NCBI GenBank assembly: GCA_903885855.1
Contig: CAISKG010000538.1
Location: 1-32,622 of the forward strand
Direction: 5' to 3'
Origin: an uncultured Planctomycetaceae bacterium
GTDB taxonomy: Bacteria; Planctomycetota; Planctomycetia; Pirellulales; UBA1268
DNA: 32,622 nucleotides
In this document: positions 22,176 through 30,378 of the stretch, piece by piece
Layout of the letters: the number at the start of each line of letters is the position of its first letter
Position numbering within the stretch: the stretch's first letter is position 1
The notes under the pieces: generated by a model
Databases searched by the model: none
Told to the model about the DNA's origin: nothing
Seen by the model: only the letters and a program-made list of their open reading frames with translations
Translations under genes and position numbers: made by a program

Positions 22176-25100
22176 TTACCCGCCCTCCCGCGTCGGGGCG
22201 ACGGCCGGCCCGGTTCGGGGCACGAACCAGGGGTAGATCGCCGGCACCACCAGGGCCGTGAGGAGCGTGCTCGTGACGATCCCGCCGATCACCACCGTCG
22301 CCAGCGGCCGCTGGATCTCCGCCCCGGCCGACGTGGCCAGGGCCATCGGGAGGAAGCCCAGGCTCGCCACCAGCGCCGTCATCAGCACCGGGCGGATCCG
22401 CACCTCCGCGGTGGCCAGTGCCGCCTCGCGCGGCGACATGCCGGCGGCGCGGGCGTGCTCCGCGCCGCTGACCCACACCAGGCCGTTGAGCACCGCCACC
22501 CCGAACAGCGCCACGAATCCGACGCCGGCGGCGATCGAGAACGGCATCCCGCGCAGGGCCAGCGCGGCCACCCCTCCCGAGGCCGCCACCGGCACGGCGC
22601 AGAAGATCAGCGCGGCCAGGCGGAACGACTTGAAGCTCGTGTAGAGGAGCATGGCGATGAGCCCCAGCACCAGCGGCGTGATCAGCATCAGCCGTCTCCC
22701 GGCCGAGACGAGATTCTCGAAGTCGCCCCCCCAGGCGATCGCGTAGCCGGGGGGGAGCGCGACGTCGCGTGCCACGGCCTCCTGGGCGTCGGCCACGAAG
22801 CTCGCCACGTCGCGGCCGCGCACGTTGGCCGAGACGTAGGTCCGCCGCCGCGAGTTCTCGTGCTCGATCGACGGCGGCGTCTCCTCGCGGACCACGTCGG
22901 CGAGCTCGCCGAGCGGCACCGGCCGGCCGGCGGCGGCCCCGACGGGAATCTGCGGCATGCGGTCGACGTTCTCGCGCCACTCGGCCGGGAACTTGACCAC
23001 CAGCGGGTAGCGCGGCCGGCCCTCGAAGATCACCCCGGCCGGGATCCCCCCCATCGCCGACACCGTGCGCATCACCTCCGCCCCGTCGATGCCGTGGCGC
23101 GCGAGCTGGTCGGGACGGACGTCGATCCGCGTCGTGGGGACGTCGGCCTGCCAATCGGCGCGCACGTCCACCGCCCCGGGCACGCCGCGGAGGACGCGCT
23201 CGATGCGCTTCCCGAGGAGGCCGAGGGTGTCGAGGTCGTCGCCGTAGACGAGCACGGCGACGTCGCTTTTGACCCCCGCCACGAGCTCGTCGACGCGCAT
23301 CTCGATCGGCTGGCTGAAGCCGAAATTCGCCCCGGGGATCTCCGCCGCCAGCGCCTCCGACATCCGCGCCACGAGATCGTCGCGCGACACCTGCTCCGGC
23401 CAGGCGGCACGCGGCCGCAGCATGACCCAGACGTCGGTCTGCTGCACGCCCATGATGTCGTTGGCGATCTCCGGCCGTCCCGTCTTCGAGAACACCGTGC
23501 CCACCTCGGGGAAGGCCCCCAGCACCTTCTCGATGCGGGTGGTGATCGGCACCGAATCCTCGAGGGTGGCGCTGGGCAGCCGGACCACCTCGATGAGCAG
23601 ATCCCCCTCGTCGAGGCGCGGCATGAATTCCGCCCCCAGGCGCAGCGCCACCGGGATCGTCGCCGCCACCAGCCCCAGCGCGGCGACCGTGATCCACACC
23701 GGGTGCCAGACCGCGAGCCGCGCCACCGGGTGGTAGCAACGGTGGAAGAGCCGCATCGGCAGCGGCTCGTGCTCCGGCTCGCGCTTGAGGAACGTCGCGG
23801 CGAGCACCGGCATCAGCGTCAGCGAGATGACGAGCGATCCCAACAGCGCGAACAGCACCGTCAGCGCCATCGGCCGGAACAGCTTCCCCTCCGTCCCCTC
23901 CAGGAAGAGGATCGGCAGGTAGACCACGGCGATGATCAGCTCGCCGAACATCGTCGGCCCGCGGACCTCGATCGCCGCGTCGCGCACGACGTCGAGCTTC
24001 GACTCCCCCTGCCCCGCCAGCCCCAGGCGGCGGACGCAGTTCTCCACCATGATCACGGAACTGTCGACGACCAGCCCGAAGTCGATGGCCCCCAGGCTCA
24101 TGAGGCTCGCCGGGATCGCCGCCGCCCACATCAGGTTCGCGGCGAAGAGCATCGAGAGGGGGATCGCCAGCGACACGATCAGGCCGGCGCGGAGGTTGCC
24201 CAGGAGGAGCAGCAGGACGCCGATCACCAGCAGGCCCCCCTCGGCGAGGTTGTGGAGCACCGTGTCGAGCGTCCGGGCGATGAGGTCGGAGCGGTCGTAG
24301 AGGATCTCGATGTCGACCCCCGGCGGGAGCGTGGCCCGCAGCTGCTCGAGCTTCTCCTTGGCCGCCTGCACGACGCGCCGGCTGTTCTCTCCGCGGACCA
24401 TCATCACCATTCCCGTCACCACCTCGCCGCGCCCCCCGCGGGTGGCGGCCCCCTGCCGGACCAGCGGCGCCACCGACACCTCGCCGATGTTGCGCACCAG
24501 CACCGGCACGCCGCCGGGGGGGCTGCGGACCACGACCTTCTCGATGTCGGCGACGCCGCCGAGGAGCGCGTGGCCGCGGATGAATCGCTGCTCGCCGTTG
24601 TTGACGACGTATCCCCCGCCGGTGCTCTCGTTGTTGCGCTCCAGCGCCGACAGCACCTCGCCGAGCGTCACCCCCTGCGCGCTGAGCCGGTCGGGATCGA
24701 CCCGCACCTCGTAGCTCTTGGCGTGGCCGCCGTGGGAGTTGATGTCGGTCACGCCGGGCACCTCGCGCATCGCCGGGGCGATGTCCCACTCGAGGATGCT
24801 GCGGAGGGTCATCAGGTCCTGGCCGGTGCCGCGCACCTCGAATTGGAGGATCTCGCCGAGGGCCGTGCTCAGGGTGCCGAGCTGCGGCTCGCCGTGGCCC
24901 ACGGCGATGCGCGACTTCGCCTCCGGGAGCCGCTCCGCGCACAACTGCCGGGCCCGCATGATGTCGGTGCCCTCGTGGAAGACCACGGTCACCAACGAGA
25001 TGCCGAACCGCGAGATGCTGCGCACCTCCTCCACCGCCGGAAGCCCGCTCATCGCCAGCTCGACGGGATAGGTGACGTAGCGCTCCACCTCCAGGGGCGA

Positions 25101-25268
25101 CATCGTGCCGGCCTCGGTGACGATCTGCACCTGGACGTTGACGAGGTCGGGGACGGCGTCCACCGGGATCCGCGTGGCGGCGAACAGCCCCCCCACGGCC
25201 AGGAGGACGAACAGGCAGAGGACGAGGGCCCTGTTGCCGAGGGACCACTCGATCAGTCCGGAGAGCAC
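22176..25268 (-). CDS. HME-type RND heavy-metal efflux pump (CzcA/CusA family)
   Basis: This 1030-residue proton-driven inner-membrane pump exports heavy-metal cations. It has the two-fold RND layout: TM1 at about 10-31, a periplasmic loop with QIVTEAGTMSPLEVERYVTYPVE, helices 2-6 around 343-490, a second loop, and helices 8-12 near the end. The TM4 proton-relay motif is AIDFGLVVDSSVIMVEN (D396, D402, E409), with the same spacing as D402/D408/E415 of CzcA. The D-F-G form is typical of divalent-cation pumps rather than the Cu(I)/Ag(I) pump CusA, which has AIGAMVDA there. The start is a GTG just before SGLIEWSLGNRALV; no ATG is suitable. It lies 49 bases after the adaptor stop. No outer-membrane channel or metal regulator gene is in the window. 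The exact metal is unresolved. Confidence 0.95.
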   Translation of the reverse strand: MLSGLIEWSLGNRALVLCLFVLLAVGGLFAATRIPVDAVPDLVNVQVQIVTEAGTMSPLEVERYVTYPVELAMSGLPAVEEVRSISRFGISLVTVVFHEGTDIMRARQLCAERLPEAKSRIAVGHGEPQLGTLSTALGEILQFEVRGTGQDLMTLRSILEWDIAPAMREVPGVTDINSHGGHAKSYEVRVDPDRLSAQGVTLGEVLSALERNNESTGGGYVVNNGEQRFIRGHALLGGVADIEKVVVRSPPGGVPVLVRNIGEVSVAPLVRQGAATRGGRGEVVTGMVMMVRGENSRRVVQAAKEKLEQLRATLPPGVDIEILYDRSDLIARTLDTVLHNLAEGGLLVIGVLLLLLGNLRAGLIVSLAIPLSMLFAANLMWAAAIPASLMSLGAIDFGLVVDSSVIMVENCVRRLGLAGQGESKLDVVRDAAIEVRGPTMFGELIIAVVYLPILFLEGTEGKLFRPMALTVLFALLGSLVISLTLMPVLAATFLKREPEHEPLPMRLFHRCYHPVARLAVWHPVWITVAALGLVAATIPVALRLGAEFMPRLDEGDLLIEVVRLPSATLEDSVPITTRIEKVLGAFPEVGTVFSKTGRPEIANDIMGVQQTDVWVMLRPRAAWPEQVSRDDLVARMSEALAAEIPGANFGFSQPIEMRVDELVAGVKSDVAVLVYGDDLDTLGLLGKRIERVLRGVPGAVDVRADWQADVPTTRIDVRPDQLARHGIDGAEVMRTVSAMGGIPAGVIFEGRPRYPLVVKFPAEWRENVDRMPQIPVGAAAGRPVPLGELADVVREETPPSIEHENSRRRTYVSANVRGRDVASFVADAQEAVARDVALPPGYAIAWGGDFENLVSAGRRLMLITPLVLGLIAMLLYTSFKSFRLAALIFCAVPVAASGGVAALALRGMPFSIAAGVGFVALFGVAVLNGLVWVSGAEHARAAGMSPREAALATAEVRIRPVLMTALVASLGFLPMALATSAGAEIQRPLATVVIGGIVTSTLLTALVVPAIYPWFVPRTGPAVAPTREGG

Positions 25269-25317
25269 GACGCCACCCCCGATCCGCTTGCCGGGCTCCG
25301 TGTCGGGCGGCGCCCGA

Positions 25318-26910
25318 TCACTCCTCGTTCTCGAGCAGGAGTTCGCTCTTGAGGACGAAGGCACCGGACACGACCACCGGCTCCCCGGCGCGGATCCCGG
25401 AGACGATCTCCACGCGCTGGCCGCTCTCGATGCCGGTGACGACGTCCGCGCGCCGGTAGCGCCCCTCGCCGACCGGCTGGAACACGAACGCCTGCCCCTC
25501 GTGCCGGACCACCGCCGCGGCGGGAACCACCAGCGCCTCGCGCACCGCCCCCTGCGGCAGGTCGACCCAGACGAACATCCCCGGCTTGAGGTGGGCGTCG
25601 GCGTCGTCGTTGGCCAGTTCCGCCACCAGCGGCACGCTGCGCGAGTCGGCCTCGACCACCGCGCCCACGTGGTGGACGCGGGCCGTCGCCGCGTGGCTGT
25701 TGACCCCGGGGACGACCAGGGCGATCTCCTGCCCGACCTTGACGTCGACGGCGGTCCACTCGCGCTCGTGGATCTGGGCCCGCACCCACAGCACGCGCGT
25801 GTCGGCGACGACGAACATCGGGTCGCCCTGGCGCACGCGCTCGCCGCGGGCCACGAACACGTCCTCCACGACGCCGTCGAAGGGCGTCTTGAGCGCCAGC
25901 GACGAGAGCGACGCGGTCTCCCCCGGGCTCTCCTCACCGGCCGCCGCGTCCACCAGGGCCGTGGCGTCGGGGCCGAGCCGGCTGCCGACGAGCGTGCGCA
26001 GGTGCTCGCGCGAGACCTGCATGAGCCGGTCGGCCGAGGCCAGCGTGGCCTGGGCCCGGTCCCGGTCCTGACGGGTGCCGAACCGGGCCTCCTCGCAGGC
26101 GGCCTCGAAGTTCGCTCGGGCCACCTCGAGATTGCTCGCACGCTCCTCCACGAGCCGCCCGGACACCGCCCCCTCGCCGAGAGACCGGGTGCTGGCGTTG
26201 ACCTTCTCCACGTACACCAGCTTCGAATACGCGCCGAGGAGCTTCTCCCGGTAGGCCCCGAGGATCCGCTCCTGGAAGGCCCGCTCCACCTCCGGCAGCG
26301 CCGGGCGCCCGGCCAGCGCCTTCAGCAGCGCCTCCACGTTCTCGGCGACGGTCGTCGCCCATTCCGCCGCCACCAGCGCGATCTGCCGGTCGTCCTCGCG
26401 GCGCCGGATCTCGTCGCGCGCCATGCCCACCTCGGGGCTCGAGATCTCCGCGAGCGTCCCCCCCTTCGCCACCGGCTGGCGGACCTGGACCATGATCTGC
26501 GAGATGATGCCGTCGACGGGCGCCTGGTAGTCGAGGCGCTTGCGGGCGTCGTAATCGATGCGGCCGGGGACGGTGAGGTGGTCGCGCACCGGCTCGAGCG
26601 TCACCGGGGCGACCTCGATCCCGGCCGCGGCCACGGCCTCGACGGGGAGCGTCACCTCGGCCCTGTCGGGGGCCGGGGCGGGGGCGGGCCGGACGCCGCC
26701 GTCGTGGCCGTCGGCACCGCCGAAATGGTGGGTCGCCAGCCACCACCAGGCCAGGCCGCCGAGCGCGAACACGATCACCGGACCGGCGCCGCGGCGCACC
26801 CGACCTGCCAGGGATTCGCCGGCCCGCCCCGCGGCGTGGCGCGGGGCGGCGGCGTGGGGCTCGGCGCTGGCGGAGTGGGGCATCGTCGGGCCCGCGGGCG
26901 ACTCGTGCAT
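25318..26910 (-). CDS. RND efflux periplasmic adaptor (CzcB/CusB family)
   Basis: This protein, 530 residues from this ATG, is the membrane-fusion subunit linking the RND pump to an outer-membrane channel. A His-containing cytosolic start is followed by one helix (about 43-60, VIVFALGGLAWWWLA) and a His/Asp/Gly-rich stretch (HHFGGADGHDGG) that could bind metal. Then come PVEAVAAAGIEVAPV, a barrel-sandwich half with DYQAPVDGIISQIMVQVRQPVAKG, a long alpha-hairpin (about 150-290), the second lipoyl half TPFDGVVEDVFVARGERV, and C-terminal barrels ending VVVSGAFVLKSELLLENEE. Start is uncertain: ATG 26883 (nine residues shorter) is equally good, and neither has a ribosome site. It is the first gene of the pump run and diverges from leuA. 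Confidence 0.93.
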   Translation of the reverse strand: MHESPAGPTMPHSASAEPHAAAPRHAAGRAGESLAGRVRRGAGPVIVFALGGLAWWWLATHHFGGADGHDGGVRPAPAPAPDRAEVTLPVEAVAAAGIEVAPVTLEPVRDHLTVPGRIDYDARKRLDYQAPVDGIISQIMVQVRQPVAKGGTLAEISSPEVGMARDEIRRREDDRQIALVAAEWATTVAENVEALLKALAGRPALPEVERAFQERILGAYREKLLGAYSKLVYVEKVNASTRSLGEGAVSGRLVEERASNLEVARANFEAACEEARFGTRQDRDRAQATLASADRLMQVSREHLRTLVGSRLGPDATALVDAAAGEESPGETASLSSLALKTPFDGVVEDVFVARGERVRQGDPMFVVADTRVLWVRAQIHEREWTAVDVKVGQEIALVVPGVNSHAATARVHHVGAVVEADSRSVPLVAELANDDADAHLKPGMFVWVDLPQGAVREALVVPAAAVVRHEGQAFVFQPVGEGRYRRADVVTGIESGQRVEIVSGIRAGEPVVVSGAFVLKSELLLENEE

Positions 26911-26936
26911 CCGGGCCGGTCGGCCCCGGGTGTCGG

Positions 26937-26942
26937 ATTCTA
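26937..26942 (-). promoter_or_regulatory. Candidate -10 element for the RND adaptor gene
   Basis: TAGAAT on the minus strand matches five of six -10 bases and lies about 27 bases upstream of ATG 26910. No good -35 is visible. It overlaps the candidate -35 of leuA on the other strand, so the two promoters would be back to back and could exclude each other. Confidence 0.4.
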
Positions 26943-26970
26943 CACAACCGCTCCGAGGCCCCCCTATACT
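26941..26970 (+). promoter_or_regulatory. Candidate promoter of leuA
   Basis: TACACA (26941-26946) and TATACT (26965-26970) are spaced 18 bases apart, matching four of six and five of six consensus bases. Transcription would start near 26977 and give a leader of about 145 bases before ATG 27123. Confidence 0.45.
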
Positions 26971-27051
26971 GCCTCGCCGCGCTGCGTCGGCGCGCGGGCA
27001 ACGCCGCCGGGCCGCCGCCGAGGCGCACGGCCGGTCCCCGCGTCGCATCGT

Positions 27052-27081
27052 GCCGCCTCTCCGCCGCCGGAGGAGTGCGGC
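27052..27081 (+). other. Leader hairpin upstream of leuA
   Basis: GCCGC (27052-27056) pairs with GCGGC (27077-27081), enclosing CTCCG (27059-27063) and CGGAG (27068-27072) around a four-base loop. It sits about 40 bases before the leuA ATG. Its right side contains GGAGGA, which would be hidden in the stem. No leucine-rich leader peptide or T-run follows, so attenuation is not demonstrated. Confidence 0.3.
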
Positions 27082-27122
27082 CGTATCGGCGCGGCAGCGC
27101 CCCAGCACGCCAGGCTCCACCG

Positions 27123-28682
27123 ATGACACCGTCCCGCCCGATCCGCATCTTCGACACCACGCTCCGCGACGGGGAGCAGTCGCCCGGCGCGAGCATGAAC
27201 CTCGCCGAGAAGATGGAGATCGCGCAGGCCCTCGAAGCCCTCGGCGTGGACGTCATCGAGGCCGGTTTCCCCATCGCCTCGCCCGGCGACTTCGCCAGCG
27301 TCCGCGAGATCGCCGGGGCGATCCGGGGGGCGGTCGTGTGCGGGCTGGCCCGCTGCAACGACGCCGACATCGACCGCGCCTGGGAGGCGCTGCGGGCGGC
27401 CGAACGGCCGCGGATCCACGTCTTCCTGGCCACCAGCGCCATCCACCGGGAATTCAAGCTGCGGATGACGGAGGACGAGGTCGTGGCCCGGGCCGTGGCC
27501 GGCGTGCGCCGGGCGCGGGCGCTGTGCCCGGAGGTCGAGTTCTCGCCGGAGGACGCGGCGCGGACGGAGATCGACTTCCTCTGCCGCGTCGTGGGGGCGG
27601 CGATCGACGCCGGGGCGACCACGGTGAACATCCCCGACACCGTCGGCTACGCCACCCCGCAGCAGATGCACCGGGTGATCAGCGCGCTGCGGGAGCGCGT
27701 GCCGGGGATCGACCGCGCCGTGATCAGCGTCCACTGCCACGACGACCTCGGCCTGGCGGTCGCCAACAGCCTCGCCGCCGTCGAGGCCGGGGCGGGGCAG
27801 GTGGAATGCACCATCAACGGCCTCGGCGAGCGGGCGGGCAACTGCTCGCTCGAGGAGGTGGTGATGGCCCTCCGCACGCGCCACGACCACTACGGCTGCG
27901 AGACGCGGATCGTGACCCAGAAGCTCGTCCCCACCAGCCGTCTGGTGGCTTCGATCACCGGTATCCAGGTGCCGCGCAACAAGGCCATCGTCGGCCGCAA
28001 CGCCTTCGCACACGAGTCGGGGATCCACCAGGACGGCATGCTCAAGGAGCGCAGCACCTACGAGATCATGCGGCCGGAGGACGTGGGGCTCGAGCGCACC
28101 GACCTCGTGCTGGGGAAGCACAGCGGCCGCGCCGCGCTCTCCGACCGGGCCAAGGCGCTGGGATACCAGCTCTCCGCCGAGCAGCTGCAGACGCTCTTCG
28201 AGCGATTCAAGGTGCTCGCCGACCGGAAGAAGGAGATCTACGACGGCGACATCGCCGCCCTCTGCGAGGACCAGATCGCCGAGGTGCCGGAGCGCTTCAC
28301 GTTCGGCGGCTACGACATCGCCTGCTCCTGCGGGACGTCGCCGCGCGTGGTGCTCACCGTCGCGCAGGACGGCGTCGCCAGGACCGTCGAGGTGAACGAG
28401 GGGGACGGGCCGATCGACGGCATCTTCCTGGCCATCGAGAAGCTCACCGGCGTCACCACGGTGTGCCGCGACTTCCGCGTCCAGGCGGTGACCGTGGGGA
28501 AGGACGCACAGGCCGAGGTGACCGTCGAGCTGCAGCCGGTGGGTGCGCCCCGCGGCAGCCCCACCTTCCGCGGCCGCGGCGTCTCCACCGACTCCCTCGA
28601 AGCCTCGGCGAAGGCGTTCCTCGCCGCCGTCAACCGGGTCGCCCTCGGCAACGAGGCGCGGATCCATCCGCAGAAGTCCTGA
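27123..28682 (+). CDS. leuA: 2-isopropylmalate synthase
   Basis: LeuA condenses acetyl-CoA with 2-oxoisovalerate, the first step of leucine synthesis. The 519-residue length is standard for the bacterial type. Motifs: IFDTTLRDGEQSPGASM (9-25), EAGFPIASPGDF (46-57), FLATSAIHREFKLR (101-114), EFSPEDAART (139-148), NIPDTVGYATP (169-179), ISVHCHDDLGLAVANSLAAV (201-220; HCH metal ligands), INGLGERAGNCSLEEVVMAL (231-250) and GRNAFAHESGIHQDG (291-305). The C-terminal 130 residues form the LeuA allosteric domain for leucine feedback (GPIDGIFLAIEKLTGV). The ATG has only a weak CAGG eight bases upstream; an in-frame GTG at 27075 is possible but has GGAGG only one base away. leuB, leuC and leuD are not in the window. 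Confidence 0.97.
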   Translation: MTPSRPIRIFDTTLRDGEQSPGASMNLAEKMEIAQALEALGVDVIEAGFPIASPGDFASVREIAGAIRGAVVCGLARCNDADIDRAWEALRAAERPRIHVFLATSAIHREFKLRMTEDEVVARAVAGVRRARALCPEVEFSPEDAARTEIDFLCRVVGAAIDAGATTVNIPDTVGYATPQQMHRVISALRERVPGIDRAVISVHCHDDLGLAVANSLAAVEAGAGQVECTINGLGERAGNCSLEEVVMALRTRHDHYGCETRIVTQKLVPTSRLVASITGIQVPRNKAIVGRNAFAHESGIHQDGMLKERSTYEIMRPEDVGLERTDLVLGKHSGRAALSDRAKALGYQLSAEQLQTLFERFKVLADRKKEIYDGDIAALCEDQIAEVPERFTFGGYDIACSCGTSPRVVLTVAQDGVARTVEVNEGDGPIDGIFLAIEKLTGVTTVCRDFRVQAVTVGKDAQAEVTVELQPVGAPRGSPTFRGRGVSTDSLEASAKAFLAAVNRVALGNEARIHPQKS

Positions 28683-28695
28683 TCCCCCGCGGACC

Positions 28696-30177
28696 TCAGG
28701 CCACGCTCCGCCCGTCGCTGGGAGCGCGGCCGTCCTCGGCCCGCGGGCGCTCGGCCGGGATCACGGAGTCGGCGGGGATGACGACGTCGCCCGGGAGGAC
28801 CTCGTCGCCCGGCAGGAGGGGCGCGGCGGCGGTGCCCCCGGCGGCCGGCGCCCCGGCTTCACCCGGCTCCCCGGCTTCACCCGGCTCCCCGGCGCCGGAA
28901 CGCCCGGGGAGGTGGACGCGGCGCAGCAACGGGATCGCGGCCACGCGCAGCACCGCCGACACGACGAACACCGTGTAGTAGGCGGTGCGATCCTCCCCGA
29001 GGCTGCGGAGGAGCAGCCCGCCGGTCGCGGCGCCCGCCACCCAGGCGGTGGCGTGGCCGAGGTTGTAGACGGTGACCACGGCGGTGCGCTCGCGCGGCGA
29101 GGCGGCCTCGAAGAACAGCAGCACCACGGCCAGCTCGTAGGCGGCCCACGCCGTCCCCGCCACGCACTGGATGCCGACGAGCCAGGGGATCTCCGCCGAC
29201 ACCAGCCAGAAGAGCGTGAGCGGCACGATCGCGAGCCCCCCGACCCACAACAGCCCCAGGCTCCCGATCCGGCTCCCCAGCCGTCCCAGCCCGGGGAGCA
29301 CCAGCGCCCGCGCGAGGAAACTGACCGCCACGACGAGCATGTAGGAGAGGTAGGTGAACCCCTGGTCCTTGAGCATGTAAGGCGTGAAGTAGGCCCCGGA
29401 GAATTGGCAGGCGAAGGTGATCGCCCACAGGTAGCTCAGGAGCGTGCCGGCCGGCGAGCCCGCCACGGCGCGGAAGCGCGTCCAGGCGCGGGCCCGGGCC
29501 TCCGGCGCGGCGTCGATCGGCCGCGCGGCCGGCGCGACGTCCTCGGGCGGCTTCAATTCGCGGCAGGCGGCCAGGCAGAGGGTGGACACCAGGCGGCACG
29601 CCGAGGCGACCGCGAACAGCACCGCGAACGTGACGAGCACCACCCCGCGGCGCCGGCCCCACTCGAGCGCCAGGCCGGCGGCGACGAAGCCCACGAGCAC
29701 CGCGAACTGCCCGAGTCGGTTGCGGTGCGCGAAGTAGGGGGTGCGCATCCGCTCCGGGATCACCGTGCCCATCCAGGCGTTCCAGGCAGGCCCTCCGGCC
29801 ATCCCCGCCGACCAGTAGAGACTCACCGCCAGGAGCATCTCCCACAGCTCGGCGTGACCGCGCAGCGCCCACCAGATCAGCGGCAGGAAACTCAAGGCCT
29901 GCACCGCGGTGGTGGCCACCACCCAGCCCCGGTTGGTGCCCATGCGCCGCACCGCCAGCGGCGTGACCAACTGCAATAGCGCGCCTGCCAGCAGCGGCAC
30001 CGACGCGGTCAGGCCGGTGGCGACGGGGCCGAATCCCAGCGCCAGCGCGAAGGCGGGGATGTAGTGCTCCCCGCAGCCGACCATCACGCTGTAGGCGGTG
30101 GCGTCGGCCGTGGAGATCCAGAGGTCTCGACGGAGTCCGGAGGGGGGCGGAAGGCCGCGGGAGAGGAACTCCGCCAT
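28696..30177 (-). CDS. MFS permease, substrate unknown
   Basis: This 493-residue protein has about twelve membrane helices. The N-terminal half runs DLWISTADATAYSVMVGCGEHYIPAFAL, SVPLLAGALLQLVTPLAVRR, WVVATTAVQALSFLPLIWWAL, and AGMAGGPAWNAWMGTVIPERMRTPYFAHRN-type sequence, where PERxRxxYFAxRN replaces the classic loop motif of MFS sugar permeases. A cytosolic loop (about 210-240, LKPPEDVAPAARP) separates the halves. The C-terminal half ends near IPLLRRVHLPG. The last 60 residues are low-complexity, with GEPGEAGEPGEAG and a degenerate LPGDEVLPGDVVIPADSVIP repeat. The gene ends 13 bases from the convergent leuA stop. No neighbouring gene points to a substrate. Confidence 0.88.
   Translation of the reverse strand: MAEFLSRGLPPPSGLRRDLWISTADATAYSVMVGCGEHYIPAFALALGFGPVATGLTASVPLLAGALLQLVTPLAVRRMGTNRGWVVATTAVQALSFLPLIWWALRGHAELWEMLLAVSLYWSAGMAGGPAWNAWMGTVIPERMRTPYFAHRNRLGQFAVLVGFVAAGLALEWGRRRGVVLVTFAVLFAVASACRLVSTLCLAACRELKPPEDVAPAARPIDAAPEARARAWTRFRAVAGSPAGTLLSYLWAITFACQFSGAYFTPYMLKDQGFTYLSYMLVVAVSFLARALVLPGLGRLGSRIGSLGLLWVGGLAIVPLTLFWLVSAEIPWLVGIQCVAGTAWAAYELAVVLLFFEAASPRERTAVVTVYNLGHATAWVAGAATGGLLLRSLGEDRTAYYTVFVVSAVLRVAAIPLLRRVHLPGRSGAGEPGEAGEPGEAGAPAAGGTAAAPLLPGDEVLPGDVVIPADSVIPAERPRAEDGRAPSDGRSVA
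28853..28888. repeat. 18-base tandem repeat in the MFS C-terminal tail
   Basis: Two identical copies of CCGGCTTCACCCGGCTCC stand head to tail at 28853-28870 and 28871-28888, giving GEPGEA twice in the protein. CCGGCGCC-like sequence flanks both sides. Confidence 0.8.
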
Positions 30178-30283
30178 CTTCGACCGGCGGCGCCCCGGCG
30201 GATGCGGGGGCCGTCCGGCCGACGGCAGGGAGGACAAGGCAGGGTCCAGTGGGCGGGAGGGGAGGCCGGTGGGGGGGACCCTG

Positions 30284-30291
30284 TTTATACT
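30284..30291. promoter_or_regulatory. Overlapping divergent -10 elements for the MFS and epimerase genes
   Basis: The eight bases TTTATACT contain TATACT on the plus strand (30286-30291, toward the epimerase ATG 30379) and TATAAA on the minus strand (30289-30284, toward the MFS ATG 30177). Both match five of six -10 bases. On the minus strand CTGTCA is a possible -35 at a long 19-base spacing; on the plus strand no -35 is seen. Confidence 0.45.
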
Positions 30292-30378
30292 TCCGCACCC
30301 GCTTCCGATGACAGTCGTTTTTGCAGGGGCGCCGTGGACGCGCCCGCCGGGACGGGCCGACCAGCGGCGGAGGCACTC

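Noticed and set aside
22455..25352. Plus-strand open frame of about 965 codons opposite the RND pump
   Set aside because: Sequence is dominated by His, Arg, Asp and Gln from the antisense of an RND gene, with no recognisable domain; the minus-strand pump is unambiguous.
27052..27122. leuA leader as a leucine attenuator or riboswitch
   Set aside because: There is a hairpin but no leucine-rich leader peptide, T-run or known riboswitch pattern that I can recognise.
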